Below the pieces are notes generated by a model, which was given only the letters and a program-made list of their open reading frames with translations, made no database searches and was not told the origin of the DNA. Positions 1 through 8,162 of a stretch of 64,000 nucleotides of DNA are shown here, one piece after another (the stretch's first letter is position 1; every line of letters begins with the position of its first letter). This stretch comes from Flavobacterium sp. AG291. GTDB taxonomy: Bacteria > Bacteroidota > Bacteroidia > Flavobacteriales > Flavobacteriaceae. Position numbers and translations under genes: made by a program. The stretch covers positions 62,001 to 126,000 of the forward strand of contig NZ_QQAR01000004.1 of NCBI RefSeq assembly GCF_003350375.1, in the 5' to 3' direction.

Positions 1-149
1 TCTGTTGTTTGTTAATCGAGTCCATAGCTATTGTTTTTAATTGTTATTATATTAAAATTAAAGCAATTACACTCTCCTAGTTGTTAGCAGTATACTAATT
101 AACCTTAAAGTATCTTAATATTACGATGGTAAGGTTATGTAAAAGTTCA

Positions 150-157
150 TAACTTTA
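150..157 (+). promoter_or_regulatory. -7 promoter box, one mismatch
   Basis: TAACTTTA differs from the Bacteroidetes -7 consensus TAnnTTTG only in the last base. It ends 20 bases before the ATG at 178, the same spacing as at better boxes in this window. I see no clear -33 TTG. The rest of bases 1-177 is AT-rich and shows no gene. Confidence 0.45.
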
Positions 158-177
158 CTCTACCAAAAAACACACAG

Positions 178-585
178 ATGAACCTCCCAATAGAAACTCC
201 TGCCCTTTTATTTTCGGCAACATCATTGATATTATTAGCGTATACCAATCGTTTCCTGACCATCGCTACCATAGTACGCGGACTGAAAGCAAATTATGAA
301 GCGAATCAGACGAAAAGTATATTGCTGGAAATTGCCAACCTTAACAAAAGGCTGACCCTGATTCGCCACATGCAGATGTATGGCGTGCTGAGCCTGTTCT
401 TTTCGGTATTTTCAATGGCTTTGCTTTTTGGCGGAGTACAGGACTGGGGCGCTTATATTTTCGGATTAAGTCTTTTGCTGTTGTTAGGCTCTCTCGCTAT
501 TTCATTTTGGGAAATAAGCATATCGGTAAAAGCATTACGTATTCACCTTAATGATTTGATTGAAGAAGCGAAAGAACACAGTTGA
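178..585 (+). CDS. DUF2721-like membrane protein
   Basis: The 135-residue protein has three hydrophobic segments at about residues 8-28, 66-86 and 90-110, joined by a charged helix (about 35-62, with KANYEAN and NKRLTLIR). This layout is that of the DUF2721 family of small inner-membrane proteins, whose function is unknown. The ATG at 178 lies 20 bases after a near-consensus -7 box. It is monocistronic: the next gene, at 708-1208, points toward it. The family assignment rests on the recalled pattern of length, helices and the internal charged helix, and the coding call is firmer than the family call. Confidence 0.8.
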   Translation: MNLPIETPALLFSATSLILLAYTNRFLTIATIVRGLKANYEANQTKSILLEIANLNKRLTLIRHMQMYGVLSLFFSVFSMALLFGGVQDWGAYIFGLSLLLLLGSLAISFWEISISVKALRIHLNDLIEEAKEHS

Positions 586-707
586 TTCGGTTATTTGTGG
601 ATCTGATTATTTGTTAGCTTCACTCCGGTGAATAATAAAATCTAACATGTATATACATTGTATTTTATTAGTGATTAGTAAAACGAATAACCCTATCACC
701 AAACCAA

Positions 708-1208
708 CTATATTTTCGTTAGCCTACTATGGTAACTCTTACCCGCAGCAGTAGCCGTAAAATAGACATCAAAACCTTCTACTTTATCGATGGTTACCTG
801 CATTACAGTTCCGGGTGGCAAGCTAAAGCCTGGTAACGAAGACATCAGCAACGTGTTTTCATAGGTACATTGACCGGTCCATTTCATTTTAGCGATGGTT
901 ACATACTGTCCGTTTTTGTGCTCTTCGGTCCATACATTATCTGTAATACTTACCTTCACATCCTGTCCCTGAGGATCTTTGTAAACAAAAATTCCTTTAT
1001 GCAGCATATCACATCCGGTAGTTTTTTTTACCTGTACATGTGCTTCTTTTTCTATAACATCATTATTACTAACAGAAATCACTGAAGTATCCCTTGGCAC
1101 TATAACTATCGTAGTGGTATCATTAAGCTCGGACGGTCCGGACTCCTTTTTTTCTTTTCCGCATGATAACAGCAGGAAAAGAACTGACAGGTAGAAAAGT
1201 TTAAGCAT
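708..1208 (-). CDS. Putative lipoprotein, unknown function
   Basis: The product starts with a lipoprotein signal peptide (MLKLFYLSVLFLLLSC, lipobox LLSC), then an acidic Ser/Thr-rich linker and a compact domain with two cysteines. It should be lipidated and attached to a membrane. An upstream in-frame ATG at 1220 would add four residues (MIKS), but a -7 box at 1232-1225 would place the transcript start at about 1220. I therefore prefer the ATG at 1208, which leaves a leader of about 12 bases. The two starts differ little in function. I recognise no domain family. It is divergent from the DoxX-like gene, with both promoters in 24 bp. Confidence 0.75.
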   Translation of the reverse strand: MLKLFYLSVLFLLLSCGKEKKESGPSELNDTTTIVIVPRDTSVISVSNNDVIEKEAHVQVKKTTGCDMLHKGIFVYKDPQGQDVKVSITDNVWTEEHKNGQYVTIAKMKWTGQCTYENTLLMSSLPGFSLPPGTVMQVTIDKVEGFDVYFTATAAGKSYHSRLTKI

Positions 1209-1224
1209 CGATTTTATCATACTT

Positions 1225-1232
1225 CAAAGATA
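1225..1232 (-). promoter_or_regulatory. -7 promoter box for the minus-strand lipoprotein gene
   Basis: On the minus strand the sequence is TATCTTTG, an exact TAnnTTTG match. It lies 4 bases before the ATG at 1220 and 16 before the ATG at 1208, and it is back to back with the plus-strand box at 1241-1248. Confidence 0.6.
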
Positions 1233-1240
1233 TAAAAGAT

Positions 1241-1248
1241 TAACTTTG
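1241..1248 (+). promoter_or_regulatory. -7 promoter box for the DoxX-like gene
   Basis: TAACTTTG matches TAnnTTTG exactly. Its last three bases (TTG at 1246-1248) open the reading frame and could be mistaken for a start codon. Placed as a promoter it puts transcription start near 1253 and translation start at the ATG at 1264. Confidence 0.65.
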
Positions 1249-1263
1249 AGTAAAACACCAATT

Positions 1264-1617
1264 ATGGCACTACCCTGGCATTTATATTTAATGGCATTAT
1301 TGTACATACTGGCAGGTATTAATCATTTTAGGGTACCTCGCATTTACATGAAGATGATTCCGCCATCATTGCCTTCTCCAAAATCGCTTAACATAATAAG
1401 TGGCGTTGCCGAAATCATTTTAGGAATATTACTTTGTATTCCTGTCGCATCAGCTTTTGCCGCATGGGGAATCATCGCATTGCTGATTGCCATTTTCCCG
1501 GCAAATGTATACATGTATACCAACGAGAAAGCAGCTTTAGGACTGCCAAAATGGGTACGCCTCATCAGGCTACCGATTCAGTTAGTGTTAATTTATTGGG
1601 CTTTTCTGTATACCTGA
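1264..1617 (+). CDS. DoxX-like small membrane protein
   Basis: The 117-residue protein has four predicted membrane helices. The first carries YILAGINHFRVP and the third runs through FAAWGIIALLIAIFPANVYM. This is the pattern of DoxX/DoxD-like small integral membrane proteins found next to varied oxidoreductases; the molecular role is uncertain. The frame is open from a TTG at 1246, but that TTG is part of the -7 box, so I use the ATG at 1264 (MALPWHLYLM). It is divergent from the lipoprotein gene 708-1208 and appears monocistronic. Confidence 0.8.
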   Translation: MALPWHLYLMALLYILAGINHFRVPRIYMKMIPPSLPSPKSLNIISGVAEIILGILLCIPVASAFAAWGIIALLIAIFPANVYMYTNEKAALGLPKWVRLIRLPIQLVLIYWAFLYT

Positions 1618-1823
1618 TTACCAACAAGAGAGCTCTCAAGAAAGAAAAAATGTAATTCTTTTGACATCACGACGGTAAGATTTTGAAATTATTAATTGAA
1701 TTTTAAAAAATTTTAAAAAAACTTCAAAAAGAAAGACTCCTACATATTCGATTATTTTTTTTACTAATATTGAGTAAAGAATCTTAAACATTTAAAATAT
1801 TACCTGATTTAATTTTTCATCTG

Positions 1824-2093
1824 ATGAAAAAGAACCATACTGAATTAGATAGGGAAGCGCTGGAAAGAATCGTAACGCTAGCCCAGGAGGAGAGAAAACC
1901 CTTTGAAGAAATCAAAAAAGAATTTGGCCTATCGGAAAAGGAAGTGACAGAGATTATGCATAAAAAATTATCTCAGGATAATTTTGAATTGTGGAAGAAA
2001 AAGGTGGCATCCAAAAAACCTAAGCCTAAACCCATTAACAGTTTAGAAGATGATGAACTGGATTCAAAATATTACTTTAAAAATAAATTTTAA
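1824..2093 (+). CDS. TIGR03643-family small protein
   Basis: The protein has 89 residues, is rich in Lys and Glu, and is probably cytoplasmic. An N-terminal helix-turn-helix-like part (ALERIVTLAQEERKPFEEIKKEFGLSEKEVTEIM) is followed by a basic KPKPKP stretch. It matches my recollection of the TIGR03643/DUF2805 family, which is conserved in flavobacteria and cyanobacteria and has no known function. The shape of the first half suggests nucleic-acid binding, which is inference. The ATG at 1824 is the only good start, and a strong hairpin terminator follows the stop directly. Confidence 0.85.
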   Translation: MKKNHTELDREALERIVTLAQEERKPFEEIKKEFGLSEKEVTEIMHKKLSQDNFELWKKKVASKKPKPKPINSLEDDELDSKYYFKNKF

Positions 2094-2098
2094 TATAT

Positions 2099-2124
2099 AG
2101 CTCCCACATTAGGGAGCTTTTTTT
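2099..2124 (+). terminator. Rho-independent terminator
   Basis: A 7-bp stem, AGCTCCC paired with GGGAGCT across a 6-base loop, runs into a T tract. It starts 6 bases after the stop of the TIGR03643 gene. Confidence 0.85.
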
Positions 2125-2187
2125 GACCTAAATCCAAACAAAAAGAAAATTTATTTTAATTTTATTAAACTTGTATTTAATTTTATT

Positions 2188-2195
2188 TAACTTTG
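2188..2195 (+). promoter_or_regulatory. -7 promoter box for the 2217-4824 operon
   Basis: TAACTTTG is an exact TAnnTTTG match, with a TTG at 2171-2173 as a closer-than-usual -33 candidate. It is 21 bases before the ATG at 2217. A TTG inside the box opens the downstream reading frame but should not be used as the start codon. Confidence 0.6.
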
Positions 2196-2216
2196 TTTAA
2201 AATTAAATCATCAATC

Positions 2217-2498
2217 ATGCAAACACCAAAACTCCCCATTGCCTGCCCCAGCTGTTCGGCATCATTGCAGGTATCACGATTATCGTGTCCCTCCTGCAAC
2301 ACCGAAGTAACAGGCAACTTCCCTCTTCCACCCCTGCTGCGACTTCCGGCAGACGAACAGGCTTTTATACTTCAGTTTTTCCTGACTAGTGGAAGCCTTA
2401 AAGAAATGGCTGCACAAATGGGGATCAGTTACCCTACAGTACGCAACCGTCTGGACGACCTCATTGAAAAAGTAAAAAAACTAACACCAGAAGAATAA
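2217..2498 (+). CDS. DUF2089-like zinc-ribbon / HTH protein
   Basis: The 93-residue protein has an N-terminal zinc ribbon made of two CPSC-type knuckles (CPSCSAS and CPSCNTE). A C-terminal helix-turn-helix follows, with the segment MAAQMGISYPTVRNRLDDLI near residues 60-80. This is the DUF2089 layout, a predicted small DNA-binding regulator. I chose the ATG at 2217 because the earlier TTG at 2193 lies inside the promoter box. It is first in a tight operon with a Yip1-like membrane protein, a secreted hydrolase and a DUF3784 protein. It may control that operon, though the target is inferred. Confidence 0.85.
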   Translation: MQTPKLPIACPSCSASLQVSRLSCPSCNTEVTGNFPLPPLLRLPADEQAFILQFFLTSGSLKEMAAQMGISYPTVRNRLDDLIEKVKKLTPEE

Positions 2499-2511
2499 CC
2501 ACTAACCACTT

Positions 2512-3090
2512 ATGAAAAAACTATTATTCAACCCTTTTGAGAAATATGACGCCCGCCCATTACTTTTTATAGGCCTTTTAGGAATTCCGTTCGGTTCATT
2601 ACTGGCCTACCTGTTTGGGGCACATTACAATGGAGCATTGGATATGCATATAGGCAGCGAGGACACAACATTCGTTCTTGCTTTTACAGAAAACATATTT
2701 GCCATTGCTCTCCTTTTTGCAGGTCTTTTTATCTATAGCTATAGTATCAATAAAAAAACAAGGCCTATAGATATTTTAAGTACTGTTCTTATTGCCAGAA
2801 TTCCTCTCTATATAACTACTCTTGCCGGTGTAGGCGGCTACATGGCAAAAATTGATGCCGTTGTGGGCGATGATCCGGGTACCATTGAAAAAATGCTCCC
2901 TGAAATCCTTCCTGTTCTTTTGATCAGCCTACTTTTAATACCATTAGTTATTTGGTTCTTCGCCTTACTGTACAATGGAGTTAAAACGGCCTCAAATCTT
3001 AAAACCACAAAACAAATAGTAATGTTTATTGTAACAATCCTATTAATAGAAATTGTTTCATTTTTTATTTTCCCACTGATCTACCAATAG
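2512..3090 (+). CDS. Yip1-like multi-pass membrane protein
   Basis: The 192-residue protein has a short cytoplasmic N-terminus (MKKLLFNPFEKYDARP) and five hydrophobic segments, the last ending at the C-terminus (FFIFPLIYQ). The spacing resembles YIP1-family inner-membrane proteins, but I see no diagnostic motif, so the family is tentative. It starts 13 bases after the DUF2089 stop and is probably co-transcribed with it. In Bacteroidetes such pairs of a zinc-ribbon HTH with a membrane protein recur, which hints at a shared but unknown role. Confidence 0.75.
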   Translation: MKKLLFNPFEKYDARPLLFIGLLGIPFGSLLAYLFGAHYNGALDMHIGSEDTTFVLAFTENIFAIALLFAGLFIYSYSINKKTRPIDILSTVLIARIPLYITTLAGVGGYMAKIDAVVGDDPGTIEKMLPEILPVLLISLLLIPLVIWFFALLYNGVKTASNLKTTKQIVMFIVTILLIEIVSFFIFPLIYQ

Positions 3091-3118
3091 TTCAATCATC
3101 AATCATAGCTTAATCATC

Positions 3119-4507
3119 ATGAAAAAAACATTTTTATTACTTATGATGCTGTTTTCCGCATCGCTATTCGCACAGGACATTTCCGGAAAATGGCAGGGCA
3201 ACCTTGTAATACCGGGCGGTAAATTACGTCTTGTCCTAAACATCTCTGCGGGTGTTGGAGGTTATACTGCTACTATGGACAGCCCCGATCAGGGAGCTAA
3301 AGATATGCCTGTGGACAAAATTGCTTTTACAGACAATACTCTTACTTTTTCCATTGCGGCAGCAGGTATCAGCTACAAAGGGAAGCTCGAAAACGGCATT
3401 ATTAAAGGAACTTTTAATCAGGGAACTTATGCATTGGCACTAGATCTTAGCAAAGGTGAAATAATAGAAACCAAAGTAAAACGCCCTCAGGAACCTAAAG
3501 CACCATTCCCGTACTACACCGAAGATGTAATGTTCAAAAATGAAAAGGCAGGTATTAACCTGGGCGGAACACTTACACTACCTAAAAAAGACGGTGTTTA
3601 TCCGGTAGTGATACTTATCAGCGGAAGTGGTGCACAAGACCGTAATGAGGAAATTATGGATCACAAACCTTTTCTTGTACTGGCCGATCATCTTACACGA
3701 AACGGTATAGGAGTATTTCGTTATGACGACAGAGGTGTTGGAAAATCGGGTGGAAATCCAATAAATGATACATCTGCCGATTTTGCTACCGATACCCAGG
3801 CGGCATTTGATTACCTGCTGACAAGAAAAGAAGTAAATAAAAAGAAAATAGGCCTTTTAGGTCATAGCGAAGGCGGACTGATAGCGCAACTGGTAGCTGA
3901 AAAAAATGCCAATATAGCGTTTATAGTTTCCCTTGCCGGCCCTGGCATTAAAGGCAGTGAACTAATGGTGCTTCAAAACTACCTTGCAGGGAAGGCTGAC
4001 GGCATTCCTGAAAATGAACTTACAACAATGGGAGTCACCTTAAGAAAAGTATATAACACCATAACAACCGAAAACGACGAGAAAATCAGAAAGGCTACAG
4101 TTAACGATATCCTGACAAAAGAATTTGGTGCCTTCTTTGCTTCTAAAGGAGTGCCTAAAGATGAAATTGTCCGTGTTGTTGCCGGACAAACCGAGCAACT
4201 TACTTCGCCATGGTTTGTATATTTTCTTAGGTATGACCCTGCACCGGTCATTGAAAAACTTAAGTGCCCTATTCTTGCTATTAACGGCAGTAAAGACATA
4301 CAGGTAGCCGCCGATGCAAATCTTGATGGCATAAAGAGAGCTGCCGAAAAAGGAGGCAATAAAAAAGTAACTACCAAAAAGCTAATGAACCTGAACCACC
4401 TGTTTCAGGAATGCACCACAGGATCACTTCAGGAATATGGTGAGATAGAACAAACCATGGCTCCGGTAGCACTTGATGAAATTACCAACTGGATACTTAA
4501 ACAATAA
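3119..4507 (+). CDS. Secreted alpha/beta hydrolase
   Basis: A signal peptide (residues 1-18, ending SLFAQ) precedes a beta-rich N-terminal domain of about 110 residues with DISGKWQGNL at its start. The alpha/beta-hydrolase domain follows, at about 130-460. The nucleophile elbow is GHSEGG with Ser250. The oxyanion-loop segment ISGSGAQDRNE and the YDDRGVGKS segment are typical of the S9/S33-like esterases of this family. The late Asp (NGSKD) and His (LNHLF) complete a plausible triad. It should act in the periplasm or outside the cell on an ester or peptide substrate that I cannot specify. It is third in its operon. Confidence 0.88.
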   Translation: MKKTFLLLMMLFSASLFAQDISGKWQGNLVIPGGKLRLVLNISAGVGGYTATMDSPDQGAKDMPVDKIAFTDNTLTFSIAAAGISYKGKLENGIIKGTFNQGTYALALDLSKGEIIETKVKRPQEPKAPFPYYTEDVMFKNEKAGINLGGTLTLPKKDGVYPVVILISGSGAQDRNEEIMDHKPFLVLADHLTRNGIGVFRYDDRGVGKSGGNPINDTSADFATDTQAAFDYLLTRKEVNKKKIGLLGHSEGGLIAQLVAEKNANIAFIVSLAGPGIKGSELMVLQNYLAGKADGIPENELTTMGVTLRKVYNTITTENDEKIRKATVNDILTKEFGAFFASKGVPKDEIVRVVAGQTEQLTSPWFVYFLRYDPAPVIEKLKCPILAINGSKDIQVAADANLDGIKRAAEKGGNKKVTTKKLMNLNHLFQECTTGSLQEYGEIEQTMAPVALDEITNWILKQ

Positions 4508-4515
4508 AAACAATT

Positions 4516-4824
4516 ATGCTTGCTGTTGCTTTTATATTTATCGTAGCTGCAATAGCAGTAAAATATGGCAAAATGTACAACCTTATCGCCGGCTACAACA
4601 CTATGTCGCCGGCAGAAAAGGCTAAAATAAATATTGAAGCCATAGCCACGCTGTTCAGGAATGTTTTCTTTGGCATGGCTGCTGTATTGATAGTATCTGA
4701 AATACTTATTCAGTATTCTGTATGGCCCGAACTGGGAGAATATATACAGATACCTGCCCTGCTTATCGGAACATTATGGATATTACTACGATCTAACTCG
4801 AAAAAGTACCGTTATGATAAATAA
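4516..4824 (+). CDS. DUF3784 membrane protein
   Basis: The 102-residue protein has an N-terminal helix, a conserved loop (AGYNTMSPAEKAK) and two more helices. The GYNTM.P.EK loop is the hallmark of DUF3784, a family of small inner-membrane proteins without a known function. It starts 8 bases after the hydrolase stop and looks like the last gene of the 2217-4824 operon. I see no terminator hairpin after it. Confidence 0.85.
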   Translation: MLAVAFIFIVAAIAVKYGKMYNLIAGYNTMSPAEKAKINIEAIATLFRNVFFGMAAVLIVSEILIQYSVWPELGEYIQIPALLIGTLWILLRSNSKKYRYDK

Positions 4825-4907
4825 TTTGTAACATAGTAAGATATTTTTCAATTTATTTTGTAACAAATAAAGCTTTCAATCGACTTACAAAGTATAAGAT
4901 CCAAACT

Positions 4908-6737
4908 ATGAAAAAATTCATCTGTACGCTTGCTATAGCGTTGTCATTAGGCAGTATGGCTTTTGCTCAAAAAAGCAAAGACATTCAGGTTGCCATAGAC
5001 CTTAAGAATGTAAAAGACGACAAAGTGATGGTAAGCATCACTCCGCCTGCATTTGACACGGAAACCACTACCTTTTTTATTCCTAAAATTGTTCCGGGAA
5101 CTTACTCTGAAGACAATTATGGAAAATATGTAGAAGGCTTTAAAGCTTTTGACAAAAAAGGAAAAGAGCTTACAGTTACAAAACCGGATGAAAATTCATG
5201 GAAAATTGAGGGTGCCAAAAAACTGGCAAAAGTGACTTATCTTGTTAACGATACCTATGATATCGAAAACACTCATGATATTTTCTCTCCTGCCGGAACC
5301 AATATTCTTGCAGACAAAAACTTTGTGCTGAACATTCACGGATTTATAGGTTATTTCGAAAACAAGGGTGAAACTCCTTATACTGTGACGATTTCGCATC
5401 CTTCAAACCTATGGGGAGCTACCTCTCTTATTGATACCGATGCAAGCAATGAGGTAGATGTATTTACATCACCACGTTACCCTGATCTTGTAGATCATCC
5501 CATCATGTATACCAAACCGGATTATACTACTTTTAAAGTAGATGATATGGATATTCTTATCGCTGTATACTCTCCTACCGGAAAAATAACCGCAAAAATG
5601 CTTACTCCGGAAATGGAGACTATGATGCGTGCACAAAAGAAATTCCTGGGCCCTATAAACAGTACTAAGAAATACAGCGTACTTATTTATCTTACCGATG
5701 GTACTCCGGACGATGCCCACGGTTATGGAGCTTTAGAGCATACTACCTCTACAACAGTTGTAATGCCGGAGGATTATCCGTTAGACCAGTTAAAAAGCAC
5801 ATTGAAAGATGTTGTTTCACATGAGTTCTTTCACATTGTAACTCCATTAAGCGTACACTCTAAGGAGATACATTATTTCAATTACAATACACCAAAAATG
5901 AGCGAGCATCTTTGGATGTATGAAGGTGTTACCGAATATTTCGCTAACCTGTTCCAGGTTAATCAGGGACTTATTACCGAGGATGAATTTTATCAGAGGA
6001 TGTCCGAAAAGATTGCGCAGTCAAAAGGATTTGACGACACGATGAACTTTACCAACATGAGTAAAAACATATTGCTGAAGCCTTATAAAGATGCTTACTA
6101 TAATGTATATCTTAAAGGTGCTCTTATCGCAATGTGCATTGACATTCAGATGAGGGAAAGCAGCAACGGGCAAAAAGGAATACTAACTCTTATGAGGGAT
6201 CTGTCTAAAGAGTACGGAAGCAACAAACCTTTTAATGACGAAGATCTTTTTGCAACCATTACACGACTAACCTATCCGGAAGTTGGAGAGTTCCTGAAAA
6301 AATATGTTGCAGGAACAACACCTATACCTTACGATCAGTATTTTACAAAAATGGGCGTTACTAAAACTACGATCAAAACTCCCGGAAATCCTTTTCTTAA
6401 AGATGGCCAGATCCCTATGGTAACTATCAATCCTGCAAAAGAAATCGTAATCCTGCCAACTGTTACACCTAATGCGTTTATGACAAACCTTGGACTTAGG
6501 AACAGTGATGTTATATTAGGCGTTAATGGTAAAGCTTACAACCTTGATAACATTTACGACCTTTTAGGAGCCAGTGAAGGGTGGAAAGAAGGTGATGCTA
6601 TTACGGTAAAAATAAGACGTGATAGTAAAGAACAGGATATAAAAGGTACAGTAAAGCTTCCTGTGGAAGAAACAGAAGGTTTCCATGCTACTGAATCAGC
6701 AAAAAACAAGCTGAAAGAAGCATGGCTTAAAGGATAA
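4908..6737 (+). CDS. M61-family peptidase with PDZ domain
   Basis: The 609-residue secreted zinc peptidase has a signal peptide in residues 1-20 (GSMAFAQ), an N-terminal beta domain, and a catalytic core with HEFFH at residues 305-309 and the downstream Glu in YEGVTEYF (about residue 339). A C-terminal PDZ-like module (about 505-590) contains NLGLRNSDVILGVNGK. This is the layout of the M61 glycyl-aminopeptidase family. It should act in the periplasm, removing N-terminal residues from peptides. It is monocistronic. Its stop codon overlaps a -7 box for the next gene. Confidence 0.93.
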   Translation: MKKFICTLAIALSLGSMAFAQKSKDIQVAIDLKNVKDDKVMVSITPPAFDTETTTFFIPKIVPGTYSEDNYGKYVEGFKAFDKKGKELTVTKPDENSWKIEGAKKLAKVTYLVNDTYDIENTHDIFSPAGTNILADKNFVLNIHGFIGYFENKGETPYTVTISHPSNLWGATSLIDTDASNEVDVFTSPRYPDLVDHPIMYTKPDYTTFKVDDMDILIAVYSPTGKITAKMLTPEMETMMRAQKKFLGPINSTKKYSVLIYLTDGTPDDAHGYGALEHTTSTTVVMPEDYPLDQLKSTLKDVVSHEFFHIVTPLSVHSKEIHYFNYNTPKMSEHLWMYEGVTEYFANLFQVNQGLITEDEFYQRMSEKIAQSKGFDDTMNFTNMSKNILLKPYKDAYYNVYLKGALIAMCIDIQMRESSNGQKGILTLMRDLSKEYGSNKPFNDEDLFATITRLTYPEVGEFLKKYVAGTTPIPYDQYFTKMGVTKTTIKTPGNPFLKDGQIPMVTINPAKEIVILPTVTPNAFMTNLGLRNSDVILGVNGKAYNLDNIYDLLGASEGWKEGDAITVKIRRDSKEQDIKGTVKLPVEETEGFHATESAKNKLKEAWLKG

Positions 6738-6742
6738 TTTTG
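6735..6742 (+). promoter_or_regulatory. -7 promoter box overlapping the M61 stop codon
   Basis: TAATTTTG matches TAnnTTTG exactly. Its first three bases are the TAA stop of the peptidase gene. It ends 39 bases before the ATG at 6782. Confidence 0.4.
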
Positions 6743-6781
6743 TACATTTACAACAATTACTAAACTACTAATCAACCTAAT

Positions 6782-7093
6782 ATGAAAAATTTATTAACCC
6801 TGGCGCTTCTTGTACTTGGTACTGCAGCTTTTGCAAACACAGAAAAAAATACCGAGCCAAAGCCTGCCCCTGAAACCCACGAGACAACAGGATGCAAGAA
6901 AGTTGCTGCTAAACAGGCTAAAGTACAGGAAACTTCTGCTAAACCTGCAATGGCAAGCCAGAAAGAATACCGAAACAATGGCACAACCAAAGCCTGTACG
7001 ACTGCAGAAAAATCTACTTTTGGACTTACGGGTTACTTTGTAGACTTTGTACACCGCAGCAACGTTAAGCTGGTTAATATGCTTATAGACTAA
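6782..7093 (+). CDS. Small secreted protein, unknown function
   Basis: The 103-residue protein has a cleavable signal peptide (MKNLLTLALLVLGTAAFA) and a Lys/Ala/Thr/Glu-rich low-complexity middle with two cysteines. A short hydrophobic tail (FGLTGYFVDFVHRSNVKLVNMLID) ends it. I do not recognise a family. It should be exported to the periplasm. It has its own promoter candidate inside the end of the M61 gene and its own terminator. Confidence 0.7.
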   Translation: MKNLLTLALLVLGTAAFANTEKNTEPKPAPETHETTGCKKVAAKQAKVQETSAKPAMASQKEYRNNGTTKACTTAEKSTFGLTGYFVDFVHRSNVKLVNMLID

Positions 7094-7116
7094 AATAGAA
7101 CATTCTGATTATACAC

Positions 7117-7145
7117 AAGGCTTCCCTAATACGGAAGCCTTTTTT
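7117..7145 (+). terminator. Rho-independent terminator
   Basis: A 9-bp stem, AAGGCTTCC with GGAAGCCTT, is followed by a T tract. It lies 24 bases after the stop of the small secreted protein. Confidence 0.85.
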
Positions 7146-7238
7146 ATTTCAGTCTTTATTTTCTTAAAAATACCCTAAGAATACCTCCATTATTTTGCTT
7201 ACTTTGCGGAAAATTTTAAAAACCTGTTTTCTCAGTAT

Positions 7239-7967
7239 ATGAAAAAAACTATTCTTGCCCTGATGGCACTAGCACTGCTTGTTTCGTGTAATAAAGAAGA
7301 ACCTGCGGATGCCAACCTGCACCTTACCGGAAACATTAAAGGTCTTAAAAAAGGAAAGATTTATATCAAGAAAGTGGTAGACACGTCGCTTGTTGCAATT
7401 GACACAATCGAATTTAACGGTAAATCTACTTTTGAGACATGGTTAAAAATAGATTCTCCTGAAATGCTTTACCTTTTCCTTGACAGAGGCCAGACTACAT
7501 CTGTAGATAATAACCTTCCTTTTTTTGCTGAACCAGGCAATATGAAAATCGAATCAAGTAATGACGAGTTCTTTTACAAGGCTAAAATTACAGGTTCTGA
7601 AAACCAGAAACTTTATGAAGATTTTCAAAAAATAAGATCACGATTCAGTAATGACAATCTGGATCTTGTAGCAAAAAATCTGGAAGCAACCAAAGCCGGT
7701 AACAAAACCCAACTTGACAGCATTTCATTAAAGTTCGATCAGCATTTAAAGAGAAGATATCTTTACACAGCAAATTTTGCGCTAAACAATGCCAAACACG
7801 AAATTGGCCCTTATATCGCATTATCCGAAATTGCAGACATTAATATTAAATATCTTGACACAATACAAAAAAGCATGTCTCCCGGAGTGGCTAAATCTCT
7901 TTATGGAAAGATGCTGACCAAATATGTAGCTGAAAGAAAAAAAGCCGAAACAGCTGAAGTAAAATAA
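7239..7967 (+). CDS. DUF4369-like lipoprotein
   Basis: The 242-residue protein has a lipoprotein signal (MKKTILALMALALLVSC, Cys17) and a beta domain (LHLTGNIKGLKKGKIYIKK) of the DUF4369 type. That domain sits at the N-terminus of many Bacteroidetes thioredoxin-like lipoproteins. Here the thioredoxin domain is absent; a helical C-terminal half (about 115-240) follows instead. It is probably anchored on the periplasmic side of the outer membrane. A TTACTTTG box at 7199-7206 is a near match to the -7 consensus. A strong terminator follows the gene. Confidence 0.85.
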   Translation: MKKTILALMALALLVSCNKEEPADANLHLTGNIKGLKKGKIYIKKVVDTSLVAIDTIEFNGKSTFETWLKIDSPEMLYLFLDRGQTTSVDNNLPFFAEPGNMKIESSNDEFFYKAKITGSENQKLYEDFQKIRSRFSNDNLDLVAKNLEATKAGNKTQLDSISLKFDQHLKRRYLYTANFALNNAKHEIGPYIALSEIADINIKYLDTIQKSMSPGVAKSLYGKMLTKYVAERKKAETAEVK

Positions 7968-8000
7968 AAGTCGCAATATTCAGCCACTGTAAACAATTTA

Positions 8001-8030
8001 AAACCGCTTAATTACTTAAGCGGTTTTTTT
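8001..8030 (+). terminator. Terminator hairpin, copy 1 of 4
   Basis: An 11-bp perfect stem (AAACCGCTTAA with TTAAGCGGTTT, loop TTAC) is followed by T residues. The same hairpin recurs at 9751, 10249 and 10557. Confidence 0.9.
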
Positions 8031-8162
8031 TATAGACTATATAAACGACACCAATACCCTGTAAACAGCTTAAATCAATTAAAAACGATAATATTTTAAG
8101 AATTAATTAACTAAATGAAAAAAATATTTACATATTTTTAACAAGTCAACTAAATTAAAATC

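Noticed and set aside
1..25. Possible start of a minus-strand gene (ATG at 25, eight residues to the window edge)
   Set aside because: Too short to test and no promoter box is visible upstream; it could equally be chance.
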